Shown: one piece after another, positions 8,967 through 16,958 of the stretch
Position numbering within the stretch: position 1 is the stretch's first letter
How the letters are laid out: each line of letters starts with the position of its first letter
NCBI GenBank assembly: GCA_964449325.1
Contig: CAYUYJ010000001.1
Location: 310,001-374,000, forward strand
Direction: 5' to 3'
Length of the DNA: 64,000 nucleotides
Source of the DNA: RGIG3002 sp964449325
Lineage (GTDB): Bacteria > Bacillota > Clostridia > Lachnospirales > Lachnospiraceae
The notes under the pieces: generated by a model
Database searches by the model: none
Told to the model about the DNA's origin: nothing
What the model saw: only the letters and a program-made list of their open reading frames with translations
Made by a program: the position numbers and the translations under genes

Positions 8967-9233
8967 TTATTTCTGTTTCCAGCGTTTCAATGTAGGAAAC
9001 CACTGTCTCATACGCTCCCGTGCCTCATCCGGACTGATTCCGGAGCCTGCCTCTGCCATATGGGGAACACAAAATTCAATCATCTCTTCCATCGTGCAAT
9101 CCGCTTTAAAGGCACCGTTTTCATAACAATAACTGCAATAATCGGCGCTTTTGCTGCCATCTGCCTCCGTACCATATTCTGCACCCGGAGCACTCATAGG
9201 CATTCCGCAGCTTTGACAAAATTTTTCTTCCAT
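8967..9233 (-). CDS. Small zinc-ribbon protein
   Basis: This 88-residue protein starts MEEKFCQSCGMPM, with paired cysteines CQSC near residue 6-9 and CSYC near 33-36. That spacing is typical of the family annotated as putative zinc ribbon domain. The C-terminal half (MAEAGSGISPDEARERMRQW) is helical and may mediate contacts. The function of the family is not known to me. It lies directly downstream of a WYL regulator and ends in an intrinsic terminator, so the two may be co-transcribed. Confidence 0.75.
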   Translation of the reverse strand: MEEKFCQSCGMPMSAPGAEYGTEADGSKSADYCSYCYENGAFKADCTMEEMIEFCVPHMAEAGSGISPDEARERMRQWFPTLKRWKQK

Positions 9234-9294
9234 AATTGCTGTCTCCTTTCGTTTGATATAGACAGTTTACCACCAATAACTTGTCAACTGTTTG

Positions 9295-10203
9295 TCAGGT
9301 TTTGTACTGATTTATCATTTTTTCCAAATATTTTTTTATGTCTTCTCGCAATTCAACCGGCTCTACTATTTCAATCCCTGTTCCAAAGCTTAGAAGATAA
9401 CTGTAAATCCAATCTCCGCAAGGCATAGCTGTTGAAACTATAACCGAGCCGTCTGCCTGTTTTTCTATATCCCCGAAATTAAACTCATCATATGCCCGAA
9501 AAGCCATAAAAGGAAGAACACGCAATTTCATCATAATCATTTGTTCCGGCATCTCCTCGCCGTCTACTTCCGGGATTTTGTCACAATCAAAATCCTCACA
9601 AAAACTTTCCCCTGTTGACTCCAAAGAAATAATCCGGTTCATTTTAAAGGTTCTGAAATCCTGTGCTTTCATACAATATGCCTGTATATACCACGCGCTG
9701 GATTTGAAAACAAGCCGGACAGGCTTGACTCTCCGCGTTGTTTCTTCTCCATAGCTGCTACTGTATCTCATCTCTAAAATCTGTTTATTCAAAATACCCT
9801 GCTTGATACACTCAAATTTTACCGTATCTGTTTTCTTAAAGCCCCATCTCGAAAAATCAATTTCAATCCAGTTTCTGTTTGCCTTTTTAAATGCAGTCCC
9901 CAACTTATTCAAAAGCGGGCTTACCTCTTGCCCTGTTGCTTTCATGCTTTGCAGAGCAAACAAAACCTCCTCCTGCTCCTTGTCCGACAAAAGGGATTTA
10001 TCAAATGTATAGCCCGGCATTAAGGAAATGCCTCCGTTTTTCCCCGGAAGTGTATAAACAGGTATCCCGGAAACTGCCAGAGCCTCTACATCACGATATA
10101 TGGTACGCACGGATACTTCCAGTTTTTCTGCAAGCTCCGGGGCTGTAATAGTCTGCTTTTCTAACAGAATATATAGTATTTGAAATAAACGGTCTGTTTT
10201 CAC
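9295..10203 (-). CDS. YafY-type HTH/WYL transcriptional regulator
   Basis: This 302-residue DNA-binding protein has an N-terminal DeoR-like winged HTH (ITAPELAEKLEVSVRTIYRD, near residues 19-38) and a WYL domain in the middle (SAWYIQAYCM near 160), followed by a WCX-like C-terminal part. WYL domains sense ligands, in known cases nucleic acids or nucleotides, and control DNA repair, defence or metabolic genes. The target is not evident here; the neighbouring zinc-ribbon gene is the obvious candidate. Autoregulation is plausible but no operator was identified. Confidence 0.85.
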   Translation of the reverse strand: MKTDRLFQILYILLEKQTITAPELAEKLEVSVRTIYRDVEALAVSGIPVYTLPGKNGGISLMPGYTFDKSLLSDKEQEEVLFALQSMKATGQEVSPLLNKLGTAFKKANRNWIEIDFSRWGFKKTDTVKFECIKQGILNKQILEMRYSSSYGEETTRRVKPVRLVFKSSAWYIQAYCMKAQDFRTFKMNRIISLESTGESFCEDFDCDKIPEVDGEEMPEQMIMMKLRVLPFMAFRAYDEFNFGDIEKQADGSVIVSTAMPCGDWIYSYLLSFGTGIEIVEPVELREDIKKYLEKMINQYKT

Positions 10204-10274
10204 TTTTCTACTCTCTATACTTTCTTATTTATTTCAATTGAGACGAGATCTATATATCATTTTTCAAATACTTG

Positions 10275-10784
10275 CTACTCATTGGGAGAAATGACAATCG
10301 TAACCTTTCTTACCTTCCTGCCCTCAGCCGGTTTGTTTGGCAAGTATCTCTGAATCAGTTCTCCGTAGGCCTTGATAAATTCCATCATCTCCTCATCACT
10401 CATCATCATCGAAGCAGATCCTAACGTAAACAGATCTCTTTGTGGATCCGGATTCTCTCCATTGAAATAACGGTGAAATTCTCCCTGAAGTCCCATCAAT
10501 GCTGACTGGATCAGACTGTTGTATTCTTCATTGGTATCCTCATAAGGCATCTGCGATGCAATGGCATAGGTCTTTTCCATGGAACCACGTTTGAATTCTT
10601 CCTTTACCACGGTTATGATTTCCGCATCCAAAAGCACTTTTATATGACGATAAAGGCTGGCTCTCGGAATATCCGGCAATTCTTCCCCTATTTCGGCAGA
10701 TGTTGCCTCTTTTTTTATCATGATGACCTGCATGATCCGCTGACGCGTGGCATTCATACAAGCTTCCATATAGTCTTTTTTCAT
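10275..10784 (-). CDS. HTH (ArsR-like winged helix) transcriptional regulator
   Basis: This 169-residue protein opens with a winged HTH: MKKDYMEACMNATRQRIMQV followed by ATSAEIGEELPDIPRASLYRHI and a wing with KEEFKRGSMEKTY. The C-terminal half is helical and acidic and probably forms the dimer or ligand part. It lies just downstream of a CPBP-family membrane protease in the same direction, so the two probably form an operon. A near-perfect TCTCAA-N2-TTGAGA operator in the protease promoter is the likely binding site, which would make the pair autoregulated. The ligand is unknown. Confidence 0.8.
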   Translation of the reverse strand: MKKDYMEACMNATRQRIMQVIMIKKEATSAEIGEELPDIPRASLYRHIKVLLDAEIITVVKEEFKRGSMEKTYAIASQMPYEDTNEEYNSLIQSALMGLQGEFHRYFNGENPDPQRDLFTLGSASMMMSDEEMMEFIKAYGELIQRYLPNKPAEGRKVRKVTIVISPNE

Positions 10785-10838
10785 ATCTGCTCTCCACTGT
10801 TTTTCATCTCGCCTTAAAGAGACGATCCATCAAATGGA

Positions 10839-11612
10839 TTATAACACACAAATCAGTATTATTTTAGATATAAAATGAATTCCAAAATGCCCTAACATTG
10901 CATACTGAATGCCATACTTGCGTAACCATCTTCCAAAGAACAGGGCAAATGAACCATTCAGCAGAAAACAACGAAGCAAAATCAATCCGGTGATTCTTCC
11001 AAAAAACATCTGTGTTGCCGGGAGATGACCTGCGGAAAATACAAGTGCTGCGATTACATTGGCCATAATAAAAATCCAGGACGGTATTTCTCTTTTATCC
11101 TTTTTTCTTGCAAAAATCATCACCAGTATCAGTGCGATGAGTCCCATAAAAAACCAGCGAAGCAAAATCTCCTCGATTACTCCTCCATAGGTTAAAGAAC
11201 TGATAAAGTATGCCACGCTGATTCCTTTTTCATAATCCGCTGCCACTTCCGGAATCAAGCGTCCCATTATGAAGTAATCCGCTGCAAATGCAAGCCCAAG
11301 AATAGCAATAACAGGGCATACCTTTGCCAGAACTGTCTTCTCAAACCGGAAGGACTTTATCAGCCCCAGACGCTCCATAATGAAGTAACCGACAACCCAT
11401 CCAAACAATGAATAGACCAAAGTCTGAATCATAGTTACTGCAATCAGTGCCTGATAACTTCCCAACTGCCCAATGACCGCTTCAACAACCTCCGGAGTCG
11501 AATGCTCAAAGGTATACATTCCAACAGTAATACCGCCAATGACTGCAAATGGTAAAATCGCCAGATATGTTCGTAATGCATTTTTTAGTGTTAACCTGAT
11601 ATATTGTTTCAT
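10839..11612 (-). CDS. CPBP family intramembrane metalloprotease
   Basis: CPBP (CAAX protease and bacteriocin-processing) proteins are membrane glutamyl-type proteases, some involved in bacteriocin maturation or immunity. The start MKQYIRLTLK at 11612 follows GGAGGG; an upstream in-frame ATG lies within the promoter region and is rejected. The 257-residue protein has about seven or eight hydrophobic segments, with the family motifs EEILLR near residue 145 and FSAGH near 192. It is probably the first gene of an operon with the downstream HTH regulator. The substrate is unknown. Confidence 0.8.
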   Translation of the reverse strand: MKQYIRLTLKNALRTYLAILPFAVIGGITVGMYTFEHSTPEVVEAVIGQLGSYQALIAVTMIQTLVYSLFGWVVGYFIMERLGLIKSFRFEKTVLAKVCPVIAILGLAFAADYFIMGRLIPEVAADYEKGISVAYFISSLTYGGVIEEILLRWFFMGLIALILVMIFARKKDKREIPSWIFIMANVIAALVFSAGHLPATQMFFGRITGLILLRCFLLNGSFALFFGRWLRKYGIQYAMLGHFGIHFISKIILICVL

Positions 11613-11643
11613 GATTGTTCCCTCCTGCTCAAATACTATCATT

Positions 11644-11673
11644 ACAACCATTCTCATATTTGAGATTGGTTGT
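11644..11673. promoter_or_regulatory. Large inverted repeat in CPBP 5' leader
   Basis: Arms ACAACCATTCTCA (11644-11656) and TGAGATTGGTTGT (11661-11673) match with one mismatch around a 4-base centre. The inner part repeats the TCTCA/TGAGA motif of the promoter operator, so it may be a second operator. It could also fold as a hairpin at the 5' end of the mRNA. Confidence 0.55.
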
Positions 11674-11679
11674 ATCTTT

Positions 11680-11708
11680 ATATTAATCTCAATTTTGAGA
11701 CTTGTCAA
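11680..11708 (-). promoter_or_regulatory. CPBP promoter with operator in the spacer
   Basis: On the minus strand, TTGACA (11708-11703) and TAATAT (11685-11680) are 17 bases apart. The spacer carries the inverted repeat TCTCAA-N2-TTGAGA (11687-11700). A repressor on this repeat would block RNA polymerase. The adjacent HTH regulator is the obvious candidate. Confidence 0.7.
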
Positions 11709-11800
11709 TAAGCACCAGCCGATTTTTCACTTTTTCTTTATCAAATATTTCTCTGCTTCATATCTCCGCTATTCTTTGCTCATACAATCTTTTCCTTTCA

Positions 11801-11866
11801 AAATAAAAAGTAGGACTATATCAGCCAAACGGAATATCTCCGTGTAAAATGCTAATTTAGTCCTAC
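11801..11866 (-). terminator. Intrinsic terminator after HAD gene
   Basis: Arms GTAGGACTA and TAGTCCTAC (11858-11866 and 11810-11818) form the outer stem, with a small inner hairpin. On the minus strand the stem is followed by TTTTTATTTT. Confidence 0.65.
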
Positions 11867-11897
11867 CTAAATATTTTCTTCTATAAAGCTCCCTCTG

Positions 11898-12539
11898 TTA
11901 TTTTTTCAGCAGTTCTGCCACACTCTGCGCAATACATAACCTTGGAAACCTCTCAAATTCTTCTTCCGTTGTAGTTCCGGTCAGCACTCCCACAAAAGTT
12001 ACCCCTGCTCTTTGTGCCGTTTCCGCATCCACCAGGCTATCCCCTACATACAAAATCTCTTTCTTATCTTGTTTCAATTGTTCTATTGCTGACAGTAGCC
12101 CTTCAGGATTGGGCTTCGGCTCCGAAACATCTTCCCCACCGATAATAACATCCACCAGATTTTCCGCACCAAATTCCGCTAAAATCTGTGCAATCCTATA
12201 ATGGTATTTCGTTGTTACAATTCCGATTTTACTTCCCTCTTTTTTTAACCTTTCCATGCATGTCTTTACTTTCGGATAAAACTTTGTATTCGCCACCATT
12301 ACTTCGTCAGCTTTCTGCTTAAAATAGCCGGAAAACAATATTTCTCTTTGTTCATTCTCATCACCGCTTAATACTCGGTATGTCTGCTTTAAGGACAGTC
12401 CGATTGTTCGTCTGATTTCCTCTGTCGGCTTTCCTTCAATCCCAAGTTTTTGAAGGGCATAATTGACACACTGCACAATCCCTTCCGTAGAATCTCCTAA
12501 TGTATAATCAAAATCAAAAACATATGCTTTATAGTTCAC
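11898..12539 (-). CDS. HAD superfamily hydrolase, phosphoglycolate phosphatase-like
   Basis: This 213-residue cytoplasmic phosphatase has the HAD motifs in order: DFDYTLGDS (motif I, near residue 9), VTTKY (motif II, near 108), the Lys in EPKPNPEG, and VGDSLVDAE (motif IV, near 165). The helical cap sits between motifs I and II. Family members dephosphorylate phosphoglycolate or small phosphosugars and nucleotides; the substrate cannot be set here. Translation starts at GTG (12539-12537) behind GAGGAG. It is the last gene of the apparent Rpn-GNAT-HAD operon and is followed by a terminator. Confidence 0.85.
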   Translation of the reverse strand: MNYKAYVFDFDYTLGDSTEGIVQCVNYALQKLGIEGKPTEEIRRTIGLSLKQTYRVLSGDENEQREILFSGYFKQKADEVMVANTKFYPKVKTCMERLKKEGSKIGIVTTKYHYRIAQILAEFGAENLVDVIIGGEDVSEPKPNPEGLLSAIEQLKQDKKEILYVGDSLVDAETAQRAGVTFVGVLTGTTTEEEFERFPRLCIAQSVAELLKK

Positions 12540-12608
12540 GTCCGTTCTCCTCTATCTTTCACCGGGTTCTTTCTGCAGCCTGCGCAATTCCTGATAAGAA
12601 GCCTCCGA

Positions 12609-13148
12609 TTAGACTTTTAATCCTTTCTCCATCAGAAAAAATCTACCTTTTCTGAAATTTGCAAACCCGACAATCTGATAACCCAATCCCTCATACAGTT
12701 TCTTCGCTATGGGATTTTCGGTAAATGCATCCAGACGAACGGACTCTTTTCCTTTCTTCCTCGCACACTCTTCAATATACTTCATCGTACACGTCCCGAT
12801 TCCATGATTCTGATATTTGGGATTCACACACAGTCTGTGTATAACAATATAAGAATCCCCTTCATAGTTCCATCTGCCGTTTGCATACTCCCCATCACAT
12901 TCCCGATTCAACACATATGCTGCTACAGGTTCGTTTTCCATAAATCCCACATAAAGTTGTCCCTTTTGAATATCCTCTTTTAAAATGTCTCTGTCAGGAT
13001 AGAGTTCATCCCACTGAAAAATCCCCTTCTCTTCCATATCCATTATTGCACTTTGGAACATTTCAAAAATTGTGTTCAAGTCGCTTTCTTTCGCCTGCAC
13101 AAAGCAAATCCCTTTTTCTGTCGCTGCCACTGGTTTATTTCTTCCCAC
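12609..13148 (-). CDS. GNAT family N-acetyltransferase
   Basis: GNAT enzymes transfer an acetyl group from acetyl-CoA to an amine. The 179-residue protein has the acetyl-CoA loop region YQNHGIGTCTMKYIEE near residues 125-140 and the C-terminal DAFTENPIAKKLYEGLGY signature. The substrate is unknown. The open frame begins at GTG 13148, overlapping the Rpn-family gene by 14 bases. A second GTG at 13130, with GGGAAG 10-15 bases upstream, would avoid the overlap and is equally possible. Confidence 0.85.
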   Translation of the reverse strand: MGRNKPVAATEKGICFVQAKESDLNTIFEMFQSAIMDMEEKGIFQWDELYPDRDILKEDIQKGQLYVGFMENEPVAAYVLNRECDGEYANGRWNYEGDSYIVIHRLCVNPKYQNHGIGTCTMKYIEECARKKGKESVRLDAFTENPIAKKLYEGLGYQIVGFANFRKGRFFLMEKGLKV

Positions 13149-14031
13149 TTTCTATCTTATTTCGTTCCTCTTCTATTGTCTCTACTTCCTTTTCAGACAT
13201 CTCTGTAATCTGCGCAATTTGTTTTATATCCATTCCATTCTTAAGCATATTGAATAACATTTCACGCTTTCCCTGTTCTATTCCCTGTTCTATTCCTTCC
13301 TCATAGCCTTCTTCCCGCAACATATCCGCATATGCCGCTTCATCAAACTCTTCAAGAATTGAACTCATGACCACTGCCCGCTCCTTTCTTAAAATTTCTG
13401 CCAGAATATCGTTTCGAATACATTCATCCATTGCAAGCTGCACCGCTGTTTCCAGTTCATATTCCGCCTCCAGATACTTCCTTATCGCTGCAATAAAAGC
13501 CGAATACTCCCACAGTTTCTTACATTTTTCCATCAAATCCCTGTTATGCCCATAATTAATATTCAGCATATGCACTACAACCTCAACATCTCCCCCCGAC
13601 TGCCTGTGAATAAACGCATCCGACAATCGCAGTTCCTTTCGATCAGGCATCTCTGCTGTTCCGTTGTAAAATACAACATATTTTGGATTTGGAATCTTTA
13701 TAAGACTCTTAGAATACAACTTAGGTCCCGCTACCATCGGTTTATACAAATCCGTAATATAAATTAATCCTCTAAGTGGCATATTCGGATTATAAGTACT
13801 CTGATGCTCATAAAGATTCAAATAATCATCTATAATGAAAGAAATATCATCTTTCATATGAAGATAAACCACATTTTCACATGTTGTAATGGTCAAATCT
13901 TCGAGATTACAATAATCCGTATCTGCCAGTGCATTATAAAGATTCAACAACTCTTTTTTCTCCTTAAAAATAATCCGAAACAGGCTGTCCTTGTGCTTTT
14001 TGTTTACTGTTACACCCTTCTTGTAGTTCAT
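13135..14031 (-). CDS. Rpn family PD-(D/E)XK nuclease/putative transposase protein
   Basis: Rpn proteins are PD-(D/E)XK endonucleases related to transposase_31 and linked to recombination and genome mobility. The start MNYKKGVTVNKK at 14031 has GGAGG eight bases upstream, so an in-frame ATG 60 bases earlier is rejected. The 298-residue protein has DSLFRIIF near residue 16, the catalytic-region EHQSTYNPNMPLRGLIY near 85-100, and a C-terminal EEGYEEGIEQGIEQGK repeat followed by KNGMDIKQIAQITEMSE, all typical of the family. The GNAT and HAD genes follow it closely. No inverted repeats mark it as an intact mobile element. Confidence 0.85.
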   Translation of the reverse strand: MNYKKGVTVNKKHKDSLFRIIFKEKKELLNLYNALADTDYCNLEDLTITTCENVVYLHMKDDISFIIDDYLNLYEHQSTYNPNMPLRGLIYITDLYKPMVAGPKLYSKSLIKIPNPKYVVFYNGTAEMPDRKELRLSDAFIHRQSGGDVEVVVHMLNINYGHNRDLMEKCKKLWEYSAFIAAIRKYLEAEYELETAVQLAMDECIRNDILAEILRKERAVVMSSILEEFDEAAYADMLREEGYEEGIEQGIEQGKREMLFNMLKNGMDIKQIAQITEMSEKEVETIEEERNKIESGKK

Positions 14032-14162
14032 AAGCTTTTCCTCCATAGAAAAAATTCTTCTACCAAAACCGGAAAGCCAATTTTTGTGCAACCATCCTTC
14101 TCTTTACTCCATCCGCCGCCATATATCCGTTCGGCATATCTTATTTATTAAGAGCAAACTCT

Positions 14163-14303
14163 TCAATCTGTTAACCTTATTTTAAACACTTTCTCTACGT
14201 TTCTATAGTCTCTTGGAAATAAAAGAAATACTGAAAAATTACATAGATTTATTATAGAATAGAAAAAGAACATACACAATGAAATTTTCATCGGAGCGTA
14301 CAT
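14163..14303 (-). CDS. Candidate small hydrophobic protein (46 aa)
   Basis: A 46-residue frame begins ATG at 14303 with GGAAGG nine bases upstream and sits about 36 bases after a good promoter (TTGCGC-N17-TATAAT). The protein starts MYAPMKISLCMFFFYSIINL, has a single hydrophobic stretch to about residue 29 and ends with a charged tail (FPRDYRNVEKVFKIRL). It could be a small membrane peptide or leader ahead of the Rpn-family gene. I do not recognise a family. Short hydrophobic frames arise by chance in A+T-rich intergenic DNA, so confidence is low. Confidence 0.3.
   Translation of the reverse strand: MYAPMKISLCMFFFYSIINLCNFSVFLLFPRDYRNVEKVFKIRLTD
14251..14279 (-). promoter_or_regulatory. Proximal promoter candidate for Rpn-family gene
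   Basis: On the minus strand, TTGTGT (14279-14274) and TATAAT (14256-14251) are spaced by 17 bases, about 215 bases before the Rpn start. It overlaps the candidate small ORF. Confidence 0.45.
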
Positions 14304-14324
14304 CAAACTGTACCTTCCGCTTTT

Positions 14325-14367
14325 GATATCGTGGTTTTATTATAGTACCACGTATCATAAAGCGCAA
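14325..14367 (-). promoter_or_regulatory. Distal promoter with operator-like inverted repeat
   Basis: TTGCGC (14367-14362) and TATAAT (14344-14339) are 17 bases apart on the minus strand. The -10 box lies between the arms of an inverted repeat (CCACGTATC at 14348-14356 and GATATCGTGG at 14325-14334), so a repressor could block it. Together with the small ORF and proximal promoter this accounts for most of the 380-base gap between 14032 and 14411. Confidence 0.5.
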
Positions 14368-14411
14368 GATATTATTTCCGTTATTCATATATTGTCTCTT
14401 CAATACAAATT

Positions 14412-15095
14412 TTACTTCCCTTTCAAAAATTCTTCCACTGCTTTGTTAAATTCCTCGGGATTTTTACCGGCGATAAAATGATTTCCTTGCAGAAATACCA
14501 ATTCTGCATTTGGAAGATTCTCATAAATTTTTCTTGTATGATTCGTTTTAATCATATCCTTTGTTCCCGCAATCACTAATGTCCGCGCCTGTACTCTAGC
14601 AAGTTCTTCTGCCTGCACATTGGGATCCTTTACCATAAGTCTGAGAAGTTCAGCATTTCTTTTTGCGTCCGGACTTTTCTTTGCAAATGCAGAAGCTATT
14701 TTATAGCCGATTACAATCGGTATCTGTACCGATGGCTTCACTCCCTTAGAATCCAGATTCGCTCCGTTCAAAATCAGCTTGTTTACCTTCTGAGGATATT
14801 TTAACGCAAAAACAAGAGCAATATTTCCTCCATCCGAAAATCCCAGAACATTTGCCTTTTCTATTCCCTTTTCCTCCATAAAATCATATAAATCCTCAGA
14901 AAACTGTCTGATGGTAAAGGGTGCTTCTCCCCTCGGTGATTCCCCGTGTCCTCTTGTATCAATTGCAAACACTCTGTAATTTCTCGAAAAATATTCTATC
15001 TGGTTTTCAAAATACCGGTAGTTCTCACCGTTTCCATGCAGCAGAATAAGCGGATCTCCGTTTCCCTTTTCTACATAATTCAATATAATATCCAT
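14412..15095 (-). CDS. Alpha/beta hydrolase
   Basis: This 227-residue cytoplasmic hydrolase starts MDIILNYVEKGNGDPLILLH. The oxyanion motif HGNGEN is near residue 20, DTRGHGES near 48, the nucleophile elbow GFSDGG near 84, and the catalytic His is in QGNHF near 203. The start at 15095 is preferred because AAGGATAGGTG lies just upstream. An earlier in-frame ATG would extend the gene through the proS terminator. The substrate is unknown. It follows proS with a terminator between them, so it may have separate or read-through transcription. Confidence 0.8.
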   Translation of the reverse strand: MDIILNYVEKGNGDPLILLHGNGENYRYFENQIEYFSRNYRVFAIDTRGHGESPRGEAPFTIRQFSEDLYDFMEEKGIEKANVLGFSDGGNIALVFALKYPQKVNKLILNGANLDSKGVKPSVQIPIVIGYKIASAFAKKSPDAKRNAELLRLMVKDPNVQAEELARVQARTLVIAGTKDMIKTNHTRKIYENLPNAELVFLQGNHFIAGKNPEEFNKAVEEFLKGK

Positions 15096-15125
15096 CTTCT
15101 CACACCTATCCTTTATAAGCCACCC

Positions 15126-15167
15126 GATAAAAGTTACAGCCTTGCAACGTTCTTCCGCTGCAAGGCT
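15126..15167 (-). terminator. Terminator-like hairpin after proS
   Basis: Arms AGCCTTGCA and TGCAAGGCT (15159-15167 and 15138-15146) form a perfect 9-pair stem, followed on the minus strand by GTAACTTTTAT. The T tract is only moderate. Confidence 0.5.
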
Positions 15168-15186
15168 GGTTTCCGACAACTTTTAT

Positions 15187-16617
15187 TTAATATGCCTTTC
15201 CCCAGTAAACCATCTTTTTGGCAGGCTTTCCACAGCATACACAAACATCACTTAACTGTTCCTGCTCAAAAGGCATACACCGGCTTGTTACTGCCATTTT
15301 CTCTTTAATCAAGTCTTCGCAAGCCTGCTCACCGCACCACATTGCCTTTACAAATCCGGCTTTCTCTTCAAAAATCTTTGTGAACTCATCAAAGTTCTTC
15401 GCCGTGTAAGTATGTGCATCTCTGTGTGCTCTGGCGCGTTCCAGCATTTCTTTCTGCATCGTTTCCAATACTTCGCCAACCTTAGCTTCCAGTTCATCCA
15501 GACTGACTTCTATTTTCTCTCTTGTATCACGACGGCAGATTATACACTTATTTGCCTCAATATCCTTGGGACCGATTTCCACACGAATCGGAATACCGCG
15601 CATTTCCTGCTCAGAGAACTTCCAGCCCGGACTCTTATCGGTATCATCCACTTTCACGCGGAAGTTACTCAATCTTTCCTTCAACTCTGCGGCTTTCTCC
15701 AATACGCCCTCTTTGTGTTGCTGAATCGGGATAATCATCACCTGTGTAGGTGCAATACGAGGAGGTAAAACCAAACCCGAATCATCTCCGTGTACCATGA
15801 TAATGGCACCAATCAGACGGGTTGTCATTCCCCACGAGGTCTGATGTACATATTTTAATGTATTGTCTTTATCCGTATACTGAATACCGAATGCTTTCGC
15901 AAAACCGTCACCGAAGTTGTGGCTTGTGCCGGACTGTAATGCTTTTCCGTCATGCATCAGGGCTTCAATCGTATAGGTTGCTTCCGCACCTGCAAATTTT
16001 TCTTTTTCGGTTTTCTGTCCTTTGATTACAGGCATCGCCAGATATTCCTCACAGAACTTCGCATAAATATTCAGCATCTGAATGGTTCTTTCTTCTGCTT
16101 CCTCTGCGGTTGTATGTGCCGTATGTCCTTCCTGCCACAAAAACTCTCTGGAACGAAGGAAAGGTCTTGTTTCTTTTTCCCACCTTACGACGGAGCACCA
16201 CTGATTATATACCTTCGGCAAATCCCTATAGGAATGAATCTCATTTTTATAGAAATCACAGAATAAAGTCTCAGAGGTAGGTCTTACACAAAGTCTTTCT
16301 TGTAAAGGATTTAAACCACCATGTGTTACCCATGCCACCTCCGGTGCAAAGCCCTCTACATGGTCTTTCTCTTTCTGTAAGAGACTTTCAGGAATAAACA
16401 TCGGTAAATAAACATTCTCTACTCCACTTTCCTTAAACATACTGTCCAGCTGTTTCTGAATGTTTTCCCAAATTGCATAACCTGCCGGTTTGATTACCAT
16501 ACAGCCCTTTACGCTTGTGTAATCAATCAATTCTGCTTTTCTTACTACATCCGTATACCATTGTGCAAAGTCGGTTTCCATGGATGTAATTGCTTCTACT
16601 AATTTTTTTTCAGCCAT
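15187..16617 (-). CDS. proS: Prolyl-tRNA synthetase, short (archaeal/eukaryotic-type) form
   Basis: ProRS charges tRNA-Pro with proline. The 476-residue protein is the short form without the bacterial editing insertion. It shows class II signatures (MVIKPAGYAIWENIQ near residue 40, RPTSETLFCDFYKNEI near 112, and an HGDDSGLVLPPR motif near 275). A C-terminal anticodon-binding domain follows, and a zinc-like tail has CIICRR and VCVCCGKPAKKM and ends in a Tyr. The T-box leader directly upstream, with a proline specifier, independently supports the identity. Confidence 0.96.
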   Translation of the reverse strand: MAEKKLVEAITSMETDFAQWYTDVVRKAELIDYTSVKGCMVIKPAGYAIWENIQKQLDSMFKESGVENVYLPMFIPESLLQKEKDHVEGFAPEVAWVTHGGLNPLQERLCVRPTSETLFCDFYKNEIHSYRDLPKVYNQWCSVVRWEKETRPFLRSREFLWQEGHTAHTTAEEAEERTIQMLNIYAKFCEEYLAMPVIKGQKTEKEKFAGAEATYTIEALMHDGKALQSGTSHNFGDGFAKAFGIQYTDKDNTLKYVHQTSWGMTTRLIGAIIMVHGDDSGLVLPPRIAPTQVMIIPIQQHKEGVLEKAAELKERLSNFRVKVDDTDKSPGWKFSEQEMRGIPIRVEIGPKDIEANKCIICRRDTREKIEVSLDELEAKVGEVLETMQKEMLERARAHRDAHTYTAKNFDEFTKIFEEKAGFVKAMWCGEQACEDLIKEKMAVTSRCMPFEQEQLSDVCVCCGKPAKKMVYWGKAY

Positions 16618-16646
16618 CTTCTTCTACTCCTTTTTGTATTGATAGG

Positions 16647-16882
16647 ACGAAAAACCGCCGAAGTTTTCATCCCTGCAAGGGACCGAAAACCTCGGCGGTA
16701 CCACCCTAATTAGTGCTAATACACTCATCTCTTAAACCGTTAACGCCGGCATACGTTGCATTTTCATACAAAGCTCCAAGGCAGGTTCCAAATATTTCCC
16801 GTAAAAACCTTTCACCCGTGGTTTTCTCTCTGAAACGTTCCCTATTTGTACTAACCCTCTTCAACGCTATATTAACTGATTG
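16647..16882 (-). promoter_or_regulatory. T-box leader, proline specifier (CCU)
   Basis: On the minus strand the leader has the 5' AGTA and 3' GAA of a specifier-loop S-turn, with GAA followed by CCT (16785-16783), a proline codon. The conserved T-box AGGGTGGTACCGCC lies at 16707-16694. It is followed by a long terminator hairpin (16698-16685 with 16668-16655) and a T run. Uncharged tRNA-Pro should stabilise the antiterminator and switch on proS. Confidence 0.92.
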
Positions 16883-16888
16883 ACTTCA

Positions 16889-16917
16889 ATTGTAGAAGAA
16901 AGGAAAAAATTTGTCAA
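16889..16917 (-). promoter_or_regulatory. Sigma-A promoter of T-box/proS
   Basis: TTGACA (16917-16912) and TACAAT (16894-16889) are spaced by 17 bases on the minus strand, placing transcription start near 16882. Confidence 0.8.
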
Positions 16918-16958
16918 TTGTTTTTTCCGAAGTCAGCCAATTTTGCGTTATAGCCTTT

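Noticed and set aside
13135..14031. Complete insertion sequence around the Rpn-family gene
   Set aside because: No terminal inverted repeats or target duplications flank it, and the gene is overlapped by GNAT in operon fashion.
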